Part shown: positions 23,268 through 31,269 of the stretch, one piece after another
Layout of the letters: every line of letters begins with the position of its first letter
How positions within the stretch are numbered: the first letter of the stretch is position 1
Origin: an uncultured Clostridia bacterium
GTDB lineage: Bacteria; Bacillota; Clostridia; TANB77; CAG-508
Assembly: GCA_947632835.1 (NCBI GenBank)
Contig: CANRQI010000005.1
Span: forward strand, 1-36,382
Direction of reading: 5' to 3'
Length of the DNA stretch: 36,382 nucleotides
The notes under the pieces: generated by a model
What the model was told of the DNA's origin: nothing
The model's database searches: none
The model's input: the letters and a program-made list of their open reading frames with translations, nothing else
Translations under genes and position numbers: made by a program

Positions 23268-25751
23268 ATGGAAAATTTAGTTTATTTTGGAAAATTTTAT
23301 TTAGACAAAGAAAAAGATATTATCGTCAATCTTTTTAAATCTAATGAAGATGAATTAACTTACATTATTGAAACTCCAAATCACGGTACAGGAAATTTAA
23401 TTTCTAACCTTGCTAAAATCTGCAATGTTCAAATCACTAAAAATCAAAATAATATGAAAATAATAATAGGAACAATACCAGCTTCATTAAATGCAAATAA
23501 TGAAACTCTTTTTGTTTTTAATCTAAATAACAAACATATTGCAACTATTTATGGAGATGGAAAAATTGAGCAAAACGTAAAGATACCAGCCATTGTAAAA
23601 ACTTTAATGTCTCAAACTAAAGACTATTCTTTAAGTATAGATCACACTCTAATAAATAGTTATATTTTAAAGAAATCAAAATTCAGAACTGATTTACATA
23701 CTCACCTATATGCAAATTTACCTTCTGATGCATTAATTGCTCTTGGTATTAAACATCAAATTAGATTTCCTTTATATTTCATTAGAAAACTTAATTTAAC
23801 ATTATCATCAAGTCAAGAAATGCTAGTTGAAAATTACAGAAAAGAAATCGAATTAAAATATTTTGATTCTCCACTTGATACCAAAACTTTAGATAGAAAA
23901 ATTAAAGATGAAACATATTTGAATTTTGCAGATTTAATTTTAAATAATATTGAAAATGCAGAGGATAATATCAAAAAAATCAGAAATCGTCTATCTCTTG
24001 TAAAAGACGGGCAAGCAGTATTCACAAATTTAGAGAAATTGTACACATTTAGATATATTTTTGCAAAAGGAGAAAAATCTAAAATATTAACAGATATAAC
24101 TCCAGAAAAAATTCTTAATATTCCAGATTTAGATATAAAAAATTATTTAACAAAAATGTATGAAGATTCTCTTCCAGAAAGTACATACTCAAAAAATACA
24201 ATTTTACAAGATAAGCTTTTATGGGTTGCTAGAGAATATCAAAAACAAGGAATTGTATATGCAGAAATTGCATCAACTGATGTTTGTAAAAAAGGAATGC
24301 ATGCCGTAAATTATTTAATGCAACTTCATGAAATATTACCAAAAATTAAAGAAGAAACTGGTGTAGATTTAAGATTTTTAGGAGCTATTAGAAGAATTTG
24401 GATTTCTCCAAAAGAACAAGAAGAAACTAAAGAAATTTTAAAAATTATGTCAAAAAGCCCTTATGTAGTTGGTTGCGATGTAATTGGTGAAGAAGTTACA
24501 GACATATCAGACATTGAAGATATAATAACTGATTTAGTAAAATTCGCTATAAAAGAAAATAATGGCTTTACAATCAGATTACATGCTGGAGAAACAGATG
24601 CTTTTTCTGAAAATGTTGAAAAAGCTGTTACAATAATAGAAAATGCAATTGGCAAAAGCAAAATAATTCCTAGATGCAGAATTGGTCACGGCTTATATGG
24701 TATAGGTGCTAGTAAAGAATCTGATGAAAGAATTATGAAAAAAATTAAAAAAATAAATGCAATCTTAGAGTTCCAATTATCTTCAAATGTTAGATTAAAT
24801 AACTTAACAAGACTTGAAAATCATCCTATAAAATCTTATCTTTCTCATGGTATAGATTGTGTTCAAGGTACTGATGGTTTTGGAATGTATGGAACTGATA
24901 CCATTGAAGAACAAATGGCACTTCAAAACTTATTAAACTTAAGTGAAGAAGATTTTCAAAAAATGAAACAAGTAGAAAACAAAATCTTAGAAGAAAATGA
25001 AATCAACTTTAAGAAAAAAGTAAAATCTTTTGAAGAATTTTTAAATGGTAGAACAATGTCAGAAGCTTTAATAAATGAAGAATATGAAATGTTTCAAACT
25101 GTTAAATTTACTAATACACAAAAAACTGATAATAAAATTGATTCTAGTGAAAACTTGAAACCAAAAATTAAAGAATTACCTACAAATAAAGTACCTATTA
25201 TTATAGCTGGTGGAAGCTTCAATACAAACGGTAGAGAAACAGTTGTAGATGAAAACGGAAAGAAAATCTTAAAGGATTTAATTCAAAACATAGATAACAA
25301 CAAAGCATATTTTGTTATTGGTCATAAAATGCAAGGTTACGAAAAAGCAATTGTAGACATTTCAAATGAATTACATAAAAAATTTGAAATTAATGCAATT
25401 GTACCAAAAAGAGTTAATAGCGAAACTAAAGATACCTTATTAAATAGTAATGTTGATGGAATTAGAGTATCTGTTGAACCTGAAGAAATAGGAATATATA
25501 AAAGTTTTAACTATGAAATTTTTGAACGTAGAAATTCTGTAGTTGTTGCATTTGATGGCAACTCTCCTGTTTCAAACTTAGTTCAAGAAGCTAAAAATGG
25601 TAAAGGAAAAGCTAAAATCTTTGTAAATGGAAATGTTGAAACATTAAAAGAAAAAGCAAAATCTCTTAGTGGATATGTTGAAGAATTTAATGAAGATGAA
25701 AACATTTCTGAAAAAATAATTAACTGGAATCCAGATTTAAAACAAAAATAA
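23268..25751 (+). CDS. Adenosine/AMP deaminase-like protein fused to a C-terminal SLOG/LOG-like domain
   Basis: This 827-residue cytoplasmic protein has three parts. Residues 1-138 are an unrecognised, beta-rich domain. Residues 139-610 are an adenosine-deaminase fold with every metal and catalytic residue: H144-T-H146, H439-A-G-E442, H474 in RIGHGLYG and D536 in GTDGFG. The usual second Asp is Gly. The H146-H439 spacing is nearly 300 residues against about 200 in mammalian ADA, so there is an insertion of about 100. Residues 643-815 look Rossmann-like, with IIIAGGSF, YFVIGHKMQGYEKAI and RRNSVVVAFDGNSP...EAKNGKGKAKIFV. This pattern resembles SLOG/LOG nucleotide-binding domains. The start is set by GAAAGGA before ATG 23268. 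It lies 189 bp after the CRISPR array on the same strand. Deamination of an adenine nucleotide or nucleoside is well supported; a defence role is inference. Confidence 0.85.
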   Translation: MENLVYFGKFYLDKEKDIIVNLFKSNEDELTYIIETPNHGTGNLISNLAKICNVQITKNQNNMKIIIGTIPASLNANNETLFVFNLNNKHIATIYGDGKIEQNVKIPAIVKTLMSQTKDYSLSIDHTLINSYILKKSKFRTDLHTHLYANLPSDALIALGIKHQIRFPLYFIRKLNLTLSSSQEMLVENYRKEIELKYFDSPLDTKTLDRKIKDETYLNFADLILNNIENAEDNIKKIRNRLSLVKDGQAVFTNLEKLYTFRYIFAKGEKSKILTDITPEKILNIPDLDIKNYLTKMYEDSLPESTYSKNTILQDKLLWVAREYQKQGIVYAEIASTDVCKKGMHAVNYLMQLHEILPKIKEETGVDLRFLGAIRRIWISPKEQEETKEILKIMSKSPYVVGCDVIGEEVTDISDIEDIITDLVKFAIKENNGFTIRLHAGETDAFSENVEKAVTIIENAIGKSKIIPRCRIGHGLYGIGASKESDERIMKKIKKINAILEFQLSSNVRLNNLTRLENHPIKSYLSHGIDCVQGTDGFGMYGTDTIEEQMALQNLLNLSEEDFQKMKQVENKILEENEINFKKKVKSFEEFLNGRTMSEALINEEYEMFQTVKFTNTQKTDNKIDSSENLKPKIKELPTNKVPIIIAGGSFNTNGRETVVDENGKKILKDLIQNIDNNKAYFVIGHKMQGYEKAIVDISNELHKKFEINAIVPKRVNSETKDTLLNSNVDGIRVSVEPEEIGIYKSFNYEIFERRNSVVVAFDGNSPVSNLVQEAKNGKGKAKIFVNGNVETLKEKAKSLSGYVEEFNEDENISEKIINWNPDLKQK

Positions 25752-25767
25752 AATTATGATTTTTAAC

Positions 25768-25806
25768 ATCGGAAAGTCATTATATTTTGACTTTTCGATT
25801 TTTTTA
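25768..25806 (+). terminator. Rho-independent terminator of the deaminase gene
   Basis: ATCGGAAAGTC (25768-25778) pairs with GACTTTTCGAT (25789-25799) with one G-U pair, followed by TTTTTTT. It lies 17 bp after the stop codon. Confidence 0.88.
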
Positions 25807-25875
25807 TTGCAAATATTTTTTATAATAATATCAAGGAAATATAGAGATTTGTCGAAAAATGTAAAACGATTTTTT

Positions 25876-25904
25876 TTGACAAAAATTGATTTTTTATTTA
25901 TAGT
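25876..25904 (+). promoter_or_regulatory. Sigma-A promoter of the GHKL kinase gene
   Basis: TTGACA (25876-25881), a 17-bp spacer and TATAGT (25899-25904) give a start near 25911 and a leader of about 50 nt to the ATG at 25964. A 65-codon open frame covering 25756-25953 crosses both this promoter and the terminator and is rejected. Confidence 0.75.
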
Positions 25905-25963
25905 ATTATTAGCAATCATTTTTAATTGCATTTTAATTGTATTTATATTTTAAGGAGATCAAA

Positions 25964-26750
25964 AATGAAAGAAAATAAAATTTTAATATTTAACTTTTTA
26001 TTAATTTTTACTTCAGCCTTATTACTACAAAAATTCAATTCTATATTTGCAACATTAATTATTTTAATAATTTTAAATATTATTTTACAAAAAATTAATT
26101 TATTAAATTGTAAAAAAATGATACAACAACAGAAAAACGAAATTGAAAATCTAAATTATATATGTGATAGTACTCGCACTTTTAGACATGATTTTAATAA
26201 TATCATGCAAGCAATAGGTGGATATATTCAAACAAATAACATTTACGATTTAAAGCAATATTATAATCATCTCATACCAGAATGCTTTAAAATTAACAAT
26301 TTGTATAGATTTCACTCAAAATTAATAGCTAATTCTGCAATTTATAGTATAATTTCAGATAAATATAACTTAGCAGAAAATAATAATATAAAAATGTCAT
26401 TAAACATTCTATTAGATTTAAATTGTTTAAGAATAGATACTTATACATTAACTAGAATCTTAGGAATTCTTTTAGATAATGCAATTGAAGCTTCAAAAGA
26501 ATGCAATCAAAAAATAATTAACTTATCTTTTCAAACTTCAAATAATAAGCAATTAATAATAATTGAAAATACTTATTTAAATAAAGGAATATCAATAAAG
26601 AAAATTTTTGACAAAAATTACACTACTAAAGAAAAAAATTCTGGTTTAGGTTTATGGCAAGTTTCAAAAATTATTCAAAAAAATAAGAACTTGCATTTAT
26701 CTACAAAAGCAGGTGATGAATTTTTTTCTCAATGCCTCGAAATTAGCTAA
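25964..26750 (+). CDS. GHKL-type sensor histidine kinase (AgrC-like)
   Basis: This 262-residue protein starts at ATG 25964, 6 nt after AAGGAG. Two N-terminal hydrophobic stretches (about 6-24 and 27-44) form a small membrane part. A coiled segment and FRHDFNNIMQAIGGYIQ, the HxxxN-type phospho-acceptor motif of AgrC/CitA-like kinases, follow. The GHKL ATPase has GILLDNAIEASKE (N box) and SGLGLWQVSKII (G box). It should phosphorylate a LytTR- or CitB-type regulator, but none is adjacent. With so few spans it lacks the peptide-sensing domain of true AgrC. It sits behind the deaminase gene but has its own promoter. Confidence 0.88.
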
Positions 26751-26754
26751 AAAT

Positions 26755-26783
26755 AAAGATAAAGTGTTTAACACCTTATCTTT
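26755..26783. terminator. Bidirectional terminator between the GHKL kinase and dapF
   Basis: AAAGATAAAGTGT (26755-26767) pairs with ACACCTTATCTTT (26771-26783) with one mismatch and a 3-nt loop. A/T runs on both sides suit the convergent genes. Confidence 0.8.
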
Positions 26784-26792
26784 TCTATATAA

Positions 26793-27644
26793 TCAAATAT
26801 CTATTCTACCTTCAAAAACTAATTCTGCTCCTCCTATCATTAGAATTCCATTTTCGTTATTTTCATATTGTATATGTAATTTTCCACCATCTAGCTCAAC
26901 ATTAACATTTGCATCTACAAAAGAACGTTTCATAGCACATATTGCAGAAGCACAAGCACCTGTACCACAAGAAATAGTATTTCCTACACCCCTTTCCCAT
27001 ACTTTTATTTTTATATTGTTCTTATCAATAATTTGAACAAATTCTACATTTATTTTATTTGGAAAATACTTGTAGCTTTCAACTATTTTTCCAATTTTGC
27101 ACACATTAATTTTACTTACATCTTCTACAAAACATACTGCATGTGGATTTCCGATAGAAATTAAATCAAATTCATATTTTTCCTCATCAATATCAATAAT
27201 AACAGAATGATATTTTTTTACATACTCTTCTTTAGGTAAATACGCTGGTATTCTCTGAGGTTCAAAAAATGGTATTCCCATATTTACCTTTACAGCTATT
27301 ACCATTTTATTTTCTACAATTAAAGAAATTTCCTTAACACCTGCCAAAGTTTCAATTCTAAATTCTGTTTTTGTTGTAATATCTTTTTCAAATAAATATT
27401 TTCCTAAACAACGAATACCATTACCACACATTTCTGCTTCACTACCATCACTATTAAATATTCGCATTTTAAAATCTGCAATATTACTTCTAAATATATA
27501 AATTACACCATCTGCACCTATTCCATAATTTCTATTACACAAGTATTTACTAAGTGTAGCCAAATTATAATTAAAATATTGGCTTAGACAACTAATTACA
27601 ACAAAATCATTGCCTGTACCTTGCATTTTTGAAAACAATATCAT
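26793..27644 (-). CDS. dapF: Diaminopimelate epimerase
   Basis: This 283-residue protein has the DapF hallmarks: FSKMQGTGNDFVVI at the start, GADGVIYI, the first catalytic Cys in EMCGNGIRC (C73), and the second in VGNTISCGTGACAS (C226). WERGVGNT and the ISIGNPHAVCFVED stretch also match. It converts L,L- to meso-diaminopimelate for lysine and peptidoglycan synthesis in the cytoplasm. It is a single gene. Its presence supports a DAP-type cell wall, in line with the L,D-transpeptidase and the M14 fragment in the window. Confidence 0.96.
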   Translation of the reverse strand: MILFSKMQGTGNDFVVISCLSQYFNYNLATLSKYLCNRNYGIGADGVIYIFRSNIADFKMRIFNSDGSEAEMCGNGIRCLGKYLFEKDITTKTEFRIETLAGVKEISLIVENKMVIAVKVNMGIPFFEPQRIPAYLPKEEYVKKYHSVIIDIDEEKYEFDLISIGNPHAVCFVEDVSKINVCKIGKIVESYKYFPNKINVEFVQIIDKNNIKIKVWERGVGNTISCGTGACASAICAMKRSFVDANVNVELDGGKLHIQYENNENGILMIGGAELVFEGRIDI

Positions 27645-27706
27645 AATATTCTCTCCTCATTTTTTTATATATTAATTATTATGTGGAAAGAATTTTAATA
27701 TTACTA

Positions 27707-28456
27707 TTATTTTCCTTTTGCCTTTTGTCTTTTATATACCATGTAAATAACTATATTTGAAGGAGCTAATTTTGATGCTATTGACAATAATTTAATTGTT
27801 TTTCCAGGTATTATTATTTTTTTATTTTTAAACATTTTATCTATTGCATATTTTGCAACATATTCACTCGACAATCCCCTAAGTGAAAATTTTACATTTG
27901 CTACATTATTAAAGTCAGTATTAACAGGTCCAGGACACAATGCACATATTTTAACATCAGAATTCTTAATTCTAAGTTCTTCGGCTATGCTTCTAGTCAT
28001 AGAAACTATATAACTTTTCGTGGCATAATATGTTGACATTAAAGGACCACCTGGAAGCAAACCAGCAATTGACGCAACATTTAAAATATATCCTTTATTT
28101 TTTTCTTGCATTTTTTGTAAATATAATTTTGTTAAAACCTGCACAGCAACAACATTCGTATTTATCATATTTATTTCTTCATTAATATCTGTACTTACAA
28201 ATTCACCAAATTTGCCAAAACCAGCATTATTAATCAAAACATCAATATCTGGATATTTTGAAAATAACTTTTTACAATTTTCTGATTCACTAACATCCAT
28301 ACATTCTATTTGTACATTAGTTTTTAATTCTGATTTTAATTCCTCTAATAGATTTTGCCTTCTAGCAACTATAATTAAATCATAACCTAATTTGGATAAA
28401 TATCTTGCCATATCTCTTCCTATACCAGAAGATGCACCTGTTATTAAAGCTTTCAT
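27707..28456 (-). CDS. SDR-family short-chain dehydrogenase
   Basis: This 249-residue classical SDR has TGASSGIGRDMARYL as cofactor motif, CMDVSE, INNAGFGKFG, the catalytic Ser in LNVASIAGL, and YYATKSYIVSM with Tyr and Lys. The C-terminal LAPSNIVIYMVYKRQKAKGK is hydrophobic then basic, as in the YqjQ/DltE-like branch that acts on lipid or retinol-like substrates. The exact substrate is unknown. It sits 51 bp after the mscS gene with an inverted repeat in between. Confidence 0.88.
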   Translation of the reverse strand: MKALITGASSGIGRDMARYLSKLGYDLIIVARRQNLLEELKSELKTNVQIECMDVSESENCKKLFSKYPDIDVLINNAGFGKFGEFVSTDINEEINMINTNVVAVQVLTKLYLQKMQEKNKGYILNVASIAGLLPGGPLMSTYYATKSYIVSMTRSIAEELRIKNSDVKICALCPGPVNTDFNNVANVKFSLRGLSSEYVAKYAIDKMFKNKKIIIPGKTIKLLSIASKLAPSNIVIYMVYKRQKAKGK

Positions 28457-28467
28457 ATTTACAATTA

Positions 28468-28499
28468 TACCAGTAACATTTTTATTAATGTTACTGGTA
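28468..28499. terminator. Perfect 13-bp inverted repeat between mscS and the SDR gene
   Basis: TACCAGTAACATT (28468-28480) and AATGTTACTGGTA (28487-28499) are exact complements with a 6-nt loop. It lies 9 bp past the mscS stop. The T-tract on the minus strand is weak (TATAATTGT), so it may instead be an operator for the SDR gene, whose ATG is 12 bp away. Confidence 0.6.
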
Positions 28500-28507
28500 A
28501 CCCCCTT

Positions 28508-29578
28508 TTATTCTTTATTATCACTTTTTATATGTACTGTTTCAGTAGGATAAACAAGCTCTACATTTTCCTTTTCTAGTACTTTTAAAAATTCACAATT
28601 CAATTCTTCTTCTAACTTTAAAAATTTATTATAATTTGTTTCATTAACATATAAAAATATTTTTAAATCAGAACTATATGTATTAATTTTATTAAAACCT
28701 ACATAAACTGTATCTGCTCTAACAAAGTCTTTTGAACATATAACTACTTTTAATTCTTTTATAAGCTTATTAATTTTATCTGTTGGTGTATTTCTATCTA
28801 TACTTAATTCACATTCAAACCTTCTAGATGTAAGATTAGACCAATTAGCAATATAATCAGTAGTAATTATTGAATTTGGTATTGTAACAATAGAATTATC
28901 CAAACACTTAATACGTGTACTTCTAAAAGTAATATCAATTACAGTACCAGAATAATCACCTACTGTAATCCAATCACCTATTACAAAAGGTTTATCAGTA
29001 AGAATTGTAGCACCACTTAATAAACTTTTTACTGTATCTTGTGCAGCTAACGAAATAACTACAGTTCCAATTCCAAGACCAGTTACTAAACCACTTAAAT
29101 CTATTCCCCATCTATAAAATATAATATAAACTGCTATAATCCATACAATAAATCTAATAATTTTACAAATAAAATCATTAAAGGCATCATTATTAGCATT
29201 TTTCTTAGATTTTGTAAATAACTTAGAATCTTTAACTAAAACTACTGTATTAATAATTTTTGCAATAAATAAAATTACAATTGCCTCAGAAAGCCCTTTT
29301 CTAGCAACTAAAAAAGTTTCATTTCCAAGTGGTAAAATTTTAGTTGCTAAATAAATACCAGCAAATAAGTACATGTATTTTAAAGTAGAATACATATCGC
29401 TCTCAGTAGCTTTCTTTTTAACTTTTAAAATTTTATAAAATATTTTTATAACTAACTTTGCAAAAACAGCTTTAGTAGCAAATGCAATTATAATTATAAC
29501 AATTGCAATTTGTACATCAAATACTTTTACAACATGGATTAATTGCTCTTTAGATAAATTTGACAGTATATCTAACAT
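28508..29578 (-). CDS. Small-conductance mechanosensitive channel, MscS family
   Basis: This 356-residue protein has several N-terminal membrane spans up to about residue 165. The MscS pore-and-beta domain follows: WGIDLSGLVTGLGIGTVVISLAAQDTVKSLLSG with the Gly/Ala-rich pore helix, then ILTDKPFVIGDWITVGDYSGTVIDITFRSTRIK and IVTIPNS. The C-terminal alpha-beta domain is present. It relieves turgor on osmotic downshock. The start overlaps none of its neighbours. The Nudix gene lies 16 bp upstream in the same operon. Confidence 0.93.
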   Translation of the reverse strand: MLDILSNLSKEQLIHVVKVFDVQIAIVIIIIAFATKAVFAKLVIKIFYKILKVKKKATESDMYSTLKYMYLFAGIYLATKILPLGNETFLVARKGLSEAIVILFIAKIINTVVLVKDSKLFTKSKKNANNDAFNDFICKIIRFIVWIIAVYIIFYRWGIDLSGLVTGLGIGTVVISLAAQDTVKSLLSGATILTDKPFVIGDWITVGDYSGTVIDITFRSTRIKCLDNSIVTIPNSIITTDYIANWSNLTSRRFECELSIDRNTPTDKINKLIKELKVVICSKDFVRADTVYVGFNKINTYSSDLKIFLYVNETNYNKFLKLEEELNCEFLKVLEKENVELVYPTETVHIKSDNKE

Positions 29579-29594
29579 TTAATTTTTTCCTCCA

Positions 29595-30125
29595 TTACTC
29601 CATATATTTAGTATAATATAATAAAATTGCTACTATTTCAGTTGCATTTTCAAACTTTCCAGTCTTTGCCATTTCTATACATTTATCCATTGGTATCTTT
29701 TTTACTTCTAAAATTTCTTCTGTTTCATCAAAATGCGTACAACCCTTTTCAAAATCCTTTGCAACAAATATATGAACTTTTTCACTTGTATAACCATTAG
29801 ATGTATACATTGTTACTAAATGTTCTATGTTATTTGCTATAATACCAGTTTCTTCTTCTAATTCTCTTTTGGCTGTTTCTATTGGCTTTTCATTTTTATC
29901 AACCATACCAGCTGGTAACTCTAAACAAACTTTTTCAACTGATTCTCTATATTGAGTTATAAAAACAACTTCATTTTCAGAAGTAATTGGTAAAATAATT
30001 GTAGCATCTCCTGGATTAACTATATCTCTAATTATTTTTGTTCCATCATCTCTTTTATAAATTTTTCTAACTACATTAAATCTCGGTCCATCAAATTTTA
30101 TTTCTTCGTTAAGTAACTCTGACAT
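29595..30125 (-). CDS. nudF: Nudix hydrolase, ADP-ribose pyrophosphatase type
   Basis: This 176-residue protein has a complete Nudix box in GMVDKNEKPIETAKRELEEETGI (G-x5-E-x7-R-E-x-x-E-E-x-G-[IV]). The N-terminal beta strands with PGDATIILPI and QYRESVEKVCLELPAG are typical of ADP-ribose pyrophosphatases (NudF). It probably splits ADP-ribose to AMP and ribose 5-phosphate. It is the first gene of a two-gene unit with mscS and has a promoter at 30158-30185. Confidence 0.9.
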   Translation of the reverse strand: MSELLNEEIKFDGPRFNVVRKIYKRDDGTKIIRDIVNPGDATIILPITSENEVVFITQYRESVEKVCLELPAGMVDKNEKPIETAKRELEEETGIIANNIEHLVTMYTSNGYTSEKVHIFVAKDFEKGCTHFDETEEILEVKKIPMDKCIEMAKTGKFENATEIVAILLYYTKYME

Positions 30126-30157
30126 AATTGCCCTCCATTTTATGATTATATATTATA

Positions 30158-30185
30158 ATTATAAAAATGTACACAATTTATTCAA
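30158..30185 (-). promoter_or_regulatory. Sigma-A promoter of the nudF-mscS operon
   Basis: On the minus strand TTGAAT, a 16-bp spacer and TATAAT lie about 35 bp upstream of the nudF ATG, which has GGAGGG before it. Confidence 0.6.
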
Positions 30186-30209
30186 AATTTCCTTAAAATT
30201 TATTACGAA

Positions 30210-30350
30210 TTAGTTTACTTTATCTCTATAAAACTTTGCAATAAGTTCATCAAGCTCTACGCTAATAGAATAAATAATTGAGTAATCTTTTCCTGTTGAA
30301 ATACTCTCATTTAATTTATCCCTTAATTTACAAATTTCATCATTTAACAT
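30210..30350 (-). CDS. Spo0E-like aspartyl-phosphate phosphatase (46 residues)
   Basis: A small frame reads MLNDEICKLRDKLNESISTG and continues to SISVELDELIAKFYRDKVN. The SxELDxLI motif and the two-helix length of about 45 residues are the signature of Spo0E-type phosphatases, which dephosphorylate Spo0A~P and delay sporulation. An AAAGGAG ribosome site stands 11 nt before the ATG. It has its own candidate promoter and lies between nudF and lgt. It is too short for routine gene calls. Spo0E-like proteins also occur in non-spore-formers, so this suggests rather than proves sporulation. Confidence 0.85.
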   Translation of the reverse strand: MLNDEICKLRDKLNESISTGKDYSIIYSISVELDELIAKFYRDKVN

Positions 30351-30394
30351 ATAAATCACATCTCCTTTTACAAATTTTTCTTTAGTGTATTTTT

Positions 30395-30423
30395 AAATTA
30401 TCATATTATAATTTTAAAGTCAA
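30395..30423 (-). promoter_or_regulatory. Candidate promoter of the Spo0E-like gene
   Basis: On the minus strand TTGACT, a 17-bp spacer and TAATTT. An alternative -10, GATAAT with upstream TG, gives a 15-bp spacer. It lies between the lgt terminator and the small gene. Confidence 0.5.
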
Positions 30424-30424
30424 T

Positions 30425-30473
30425 AAAATGTCGACGATTGTTTTATTTTTCGTACTTCAAAATTCGACATTTT
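30425..30473 (-). terminator. Terminator of the lgt transcript, overlapping the stop codon
   Basis: AAAATGTCGA (30425-30434) pairs with TCGACATTTT (30464-30473), with a 29-nt loop. The upstream arm includes part of the lgt stop codon. A T-run on the minus strand follows (TTTTATTGACTTTAAAA). Confidence 0.6.
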
Positions 30474-31266
30474 ACTCTTTATATTTCTTTTTTAAATATA
30501 TACCCATAAAAAATGATGTTATTGAAAATAGAAATGCTAACTCAGATAAAGTCTGTGAAATTCTAGTTCCTTTAAACATTAAACTATCTACCCTCAATGA
30601 CTCAATAAAAAATCTTATTATTGAGTAAAACATTATATAGAAAGTAGTTATCTCACCTTTAAATATTCTATGTTTTTGTAAAATTTTTAATATTAAAAAA
30701 ATCAAAAAAGTTCCTATAGACTCATAAAGAAATGTAGGATGAACCTCCATATAACCATTGGCTGTATTTATTCCCATTCTCAAAATATTTGTACTCTGTA
30801 TTCCATAGGCTTCTACATTAAAGAAATTTCCCCATCTTCCTATTGATTGACCAATTGCTAAATACGGTACTAAATAATCACATAAATCTAAAAAATTCAC
30901 CTCTTTTTTTAAGCACCTTATGCCTAAATATATACCTGCTGCAATTATTCCGCCATATATTGCTAATCCACCATCTCTAATATTAAAAATCTGTAGAGGA
31001 TTTGATGTATATTTTTCCAAACTAAAAAATACATAATATAATCTTGCACCTATAATTCCAAAAATTAATGCACCTATTATTGATTCTAAAACAAAATCAT
31101 ATTTTATATTAAATTTTTCTTTACTTATTCTACTCAAAAATAAACCTACAACTATACCTAAAACTACAAATACAGCATATTTATAAATGTGTATATTTCC
31201 AATTTTTAAAGCATATTTTGATACGTAAAATTCTAATCCTAAACCTGGAAATTTTATTAAATTCAT
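30472..31266 (-). CDS. lgt: Prolipoprotein diacylglyceryl transferase
   Basis: This 264-residue polytopic membrane protein has the Lgt signature GRWGNFFNVEAYG with its essential Arg, and YGGIIAAGIYLGIRCL with GARLYYVFF before it. VHPTFLYESIGTFLIFLIL matches the family, as does the C-terminal FFIESLRVDSL region. It transfers diacylglycerol to the lipobox Cys of prelipoproteins in the membrane. It follows the M16 peptidase gene with only a 3-bp gap, so it is translated from the same transcript. Confidence 0.95.
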   Translation of the reverse strand: MNLIKFPGLGLEFYVSKYALKIGNIHIYKYAVFVVLGIVVGLFLSRISKEKFNIKYDFVLESIIGALIFGIIGARLYYVFFSLEKYTSNPLQIFNIRDGGLAIYGGIIAAGIYLGIRCLKKEVNFLDLCDYLVPYLAIGQSIGRWGNFFNVEAYGIQSTNILRMGINTANGYMEVHPTFLYESIGTFLIFLILKILQKHRIFKGEITTFYIMFYSIIRFFIESLRVDSLMFKGTRISQTLSELAFLFSITSFFMGIYLKKKYKE

Positions 31267-31269
31267 AAT

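Noticed and set aside
20933..25751. A RADAR (RdrA-RdrB) system made of the DnaB-like ATPase and the deaminase
   Set aside because: The ATPase has DnaB/RecA motifs, is on the opposite strand in an operon with a uracil-DNA glycosylase, and does not resemble the large RdrA ATPase. The deaminase also carries an added SLOG-like domain.
25756..25953. 65-codon hydrophobic open frame between the deaminase and the GHKL kinase
   Set aside because: It covers the deaminase terminator and the kinase promoter, has no ribosome site and its composition is what very AT-rich DNA gives by chance.
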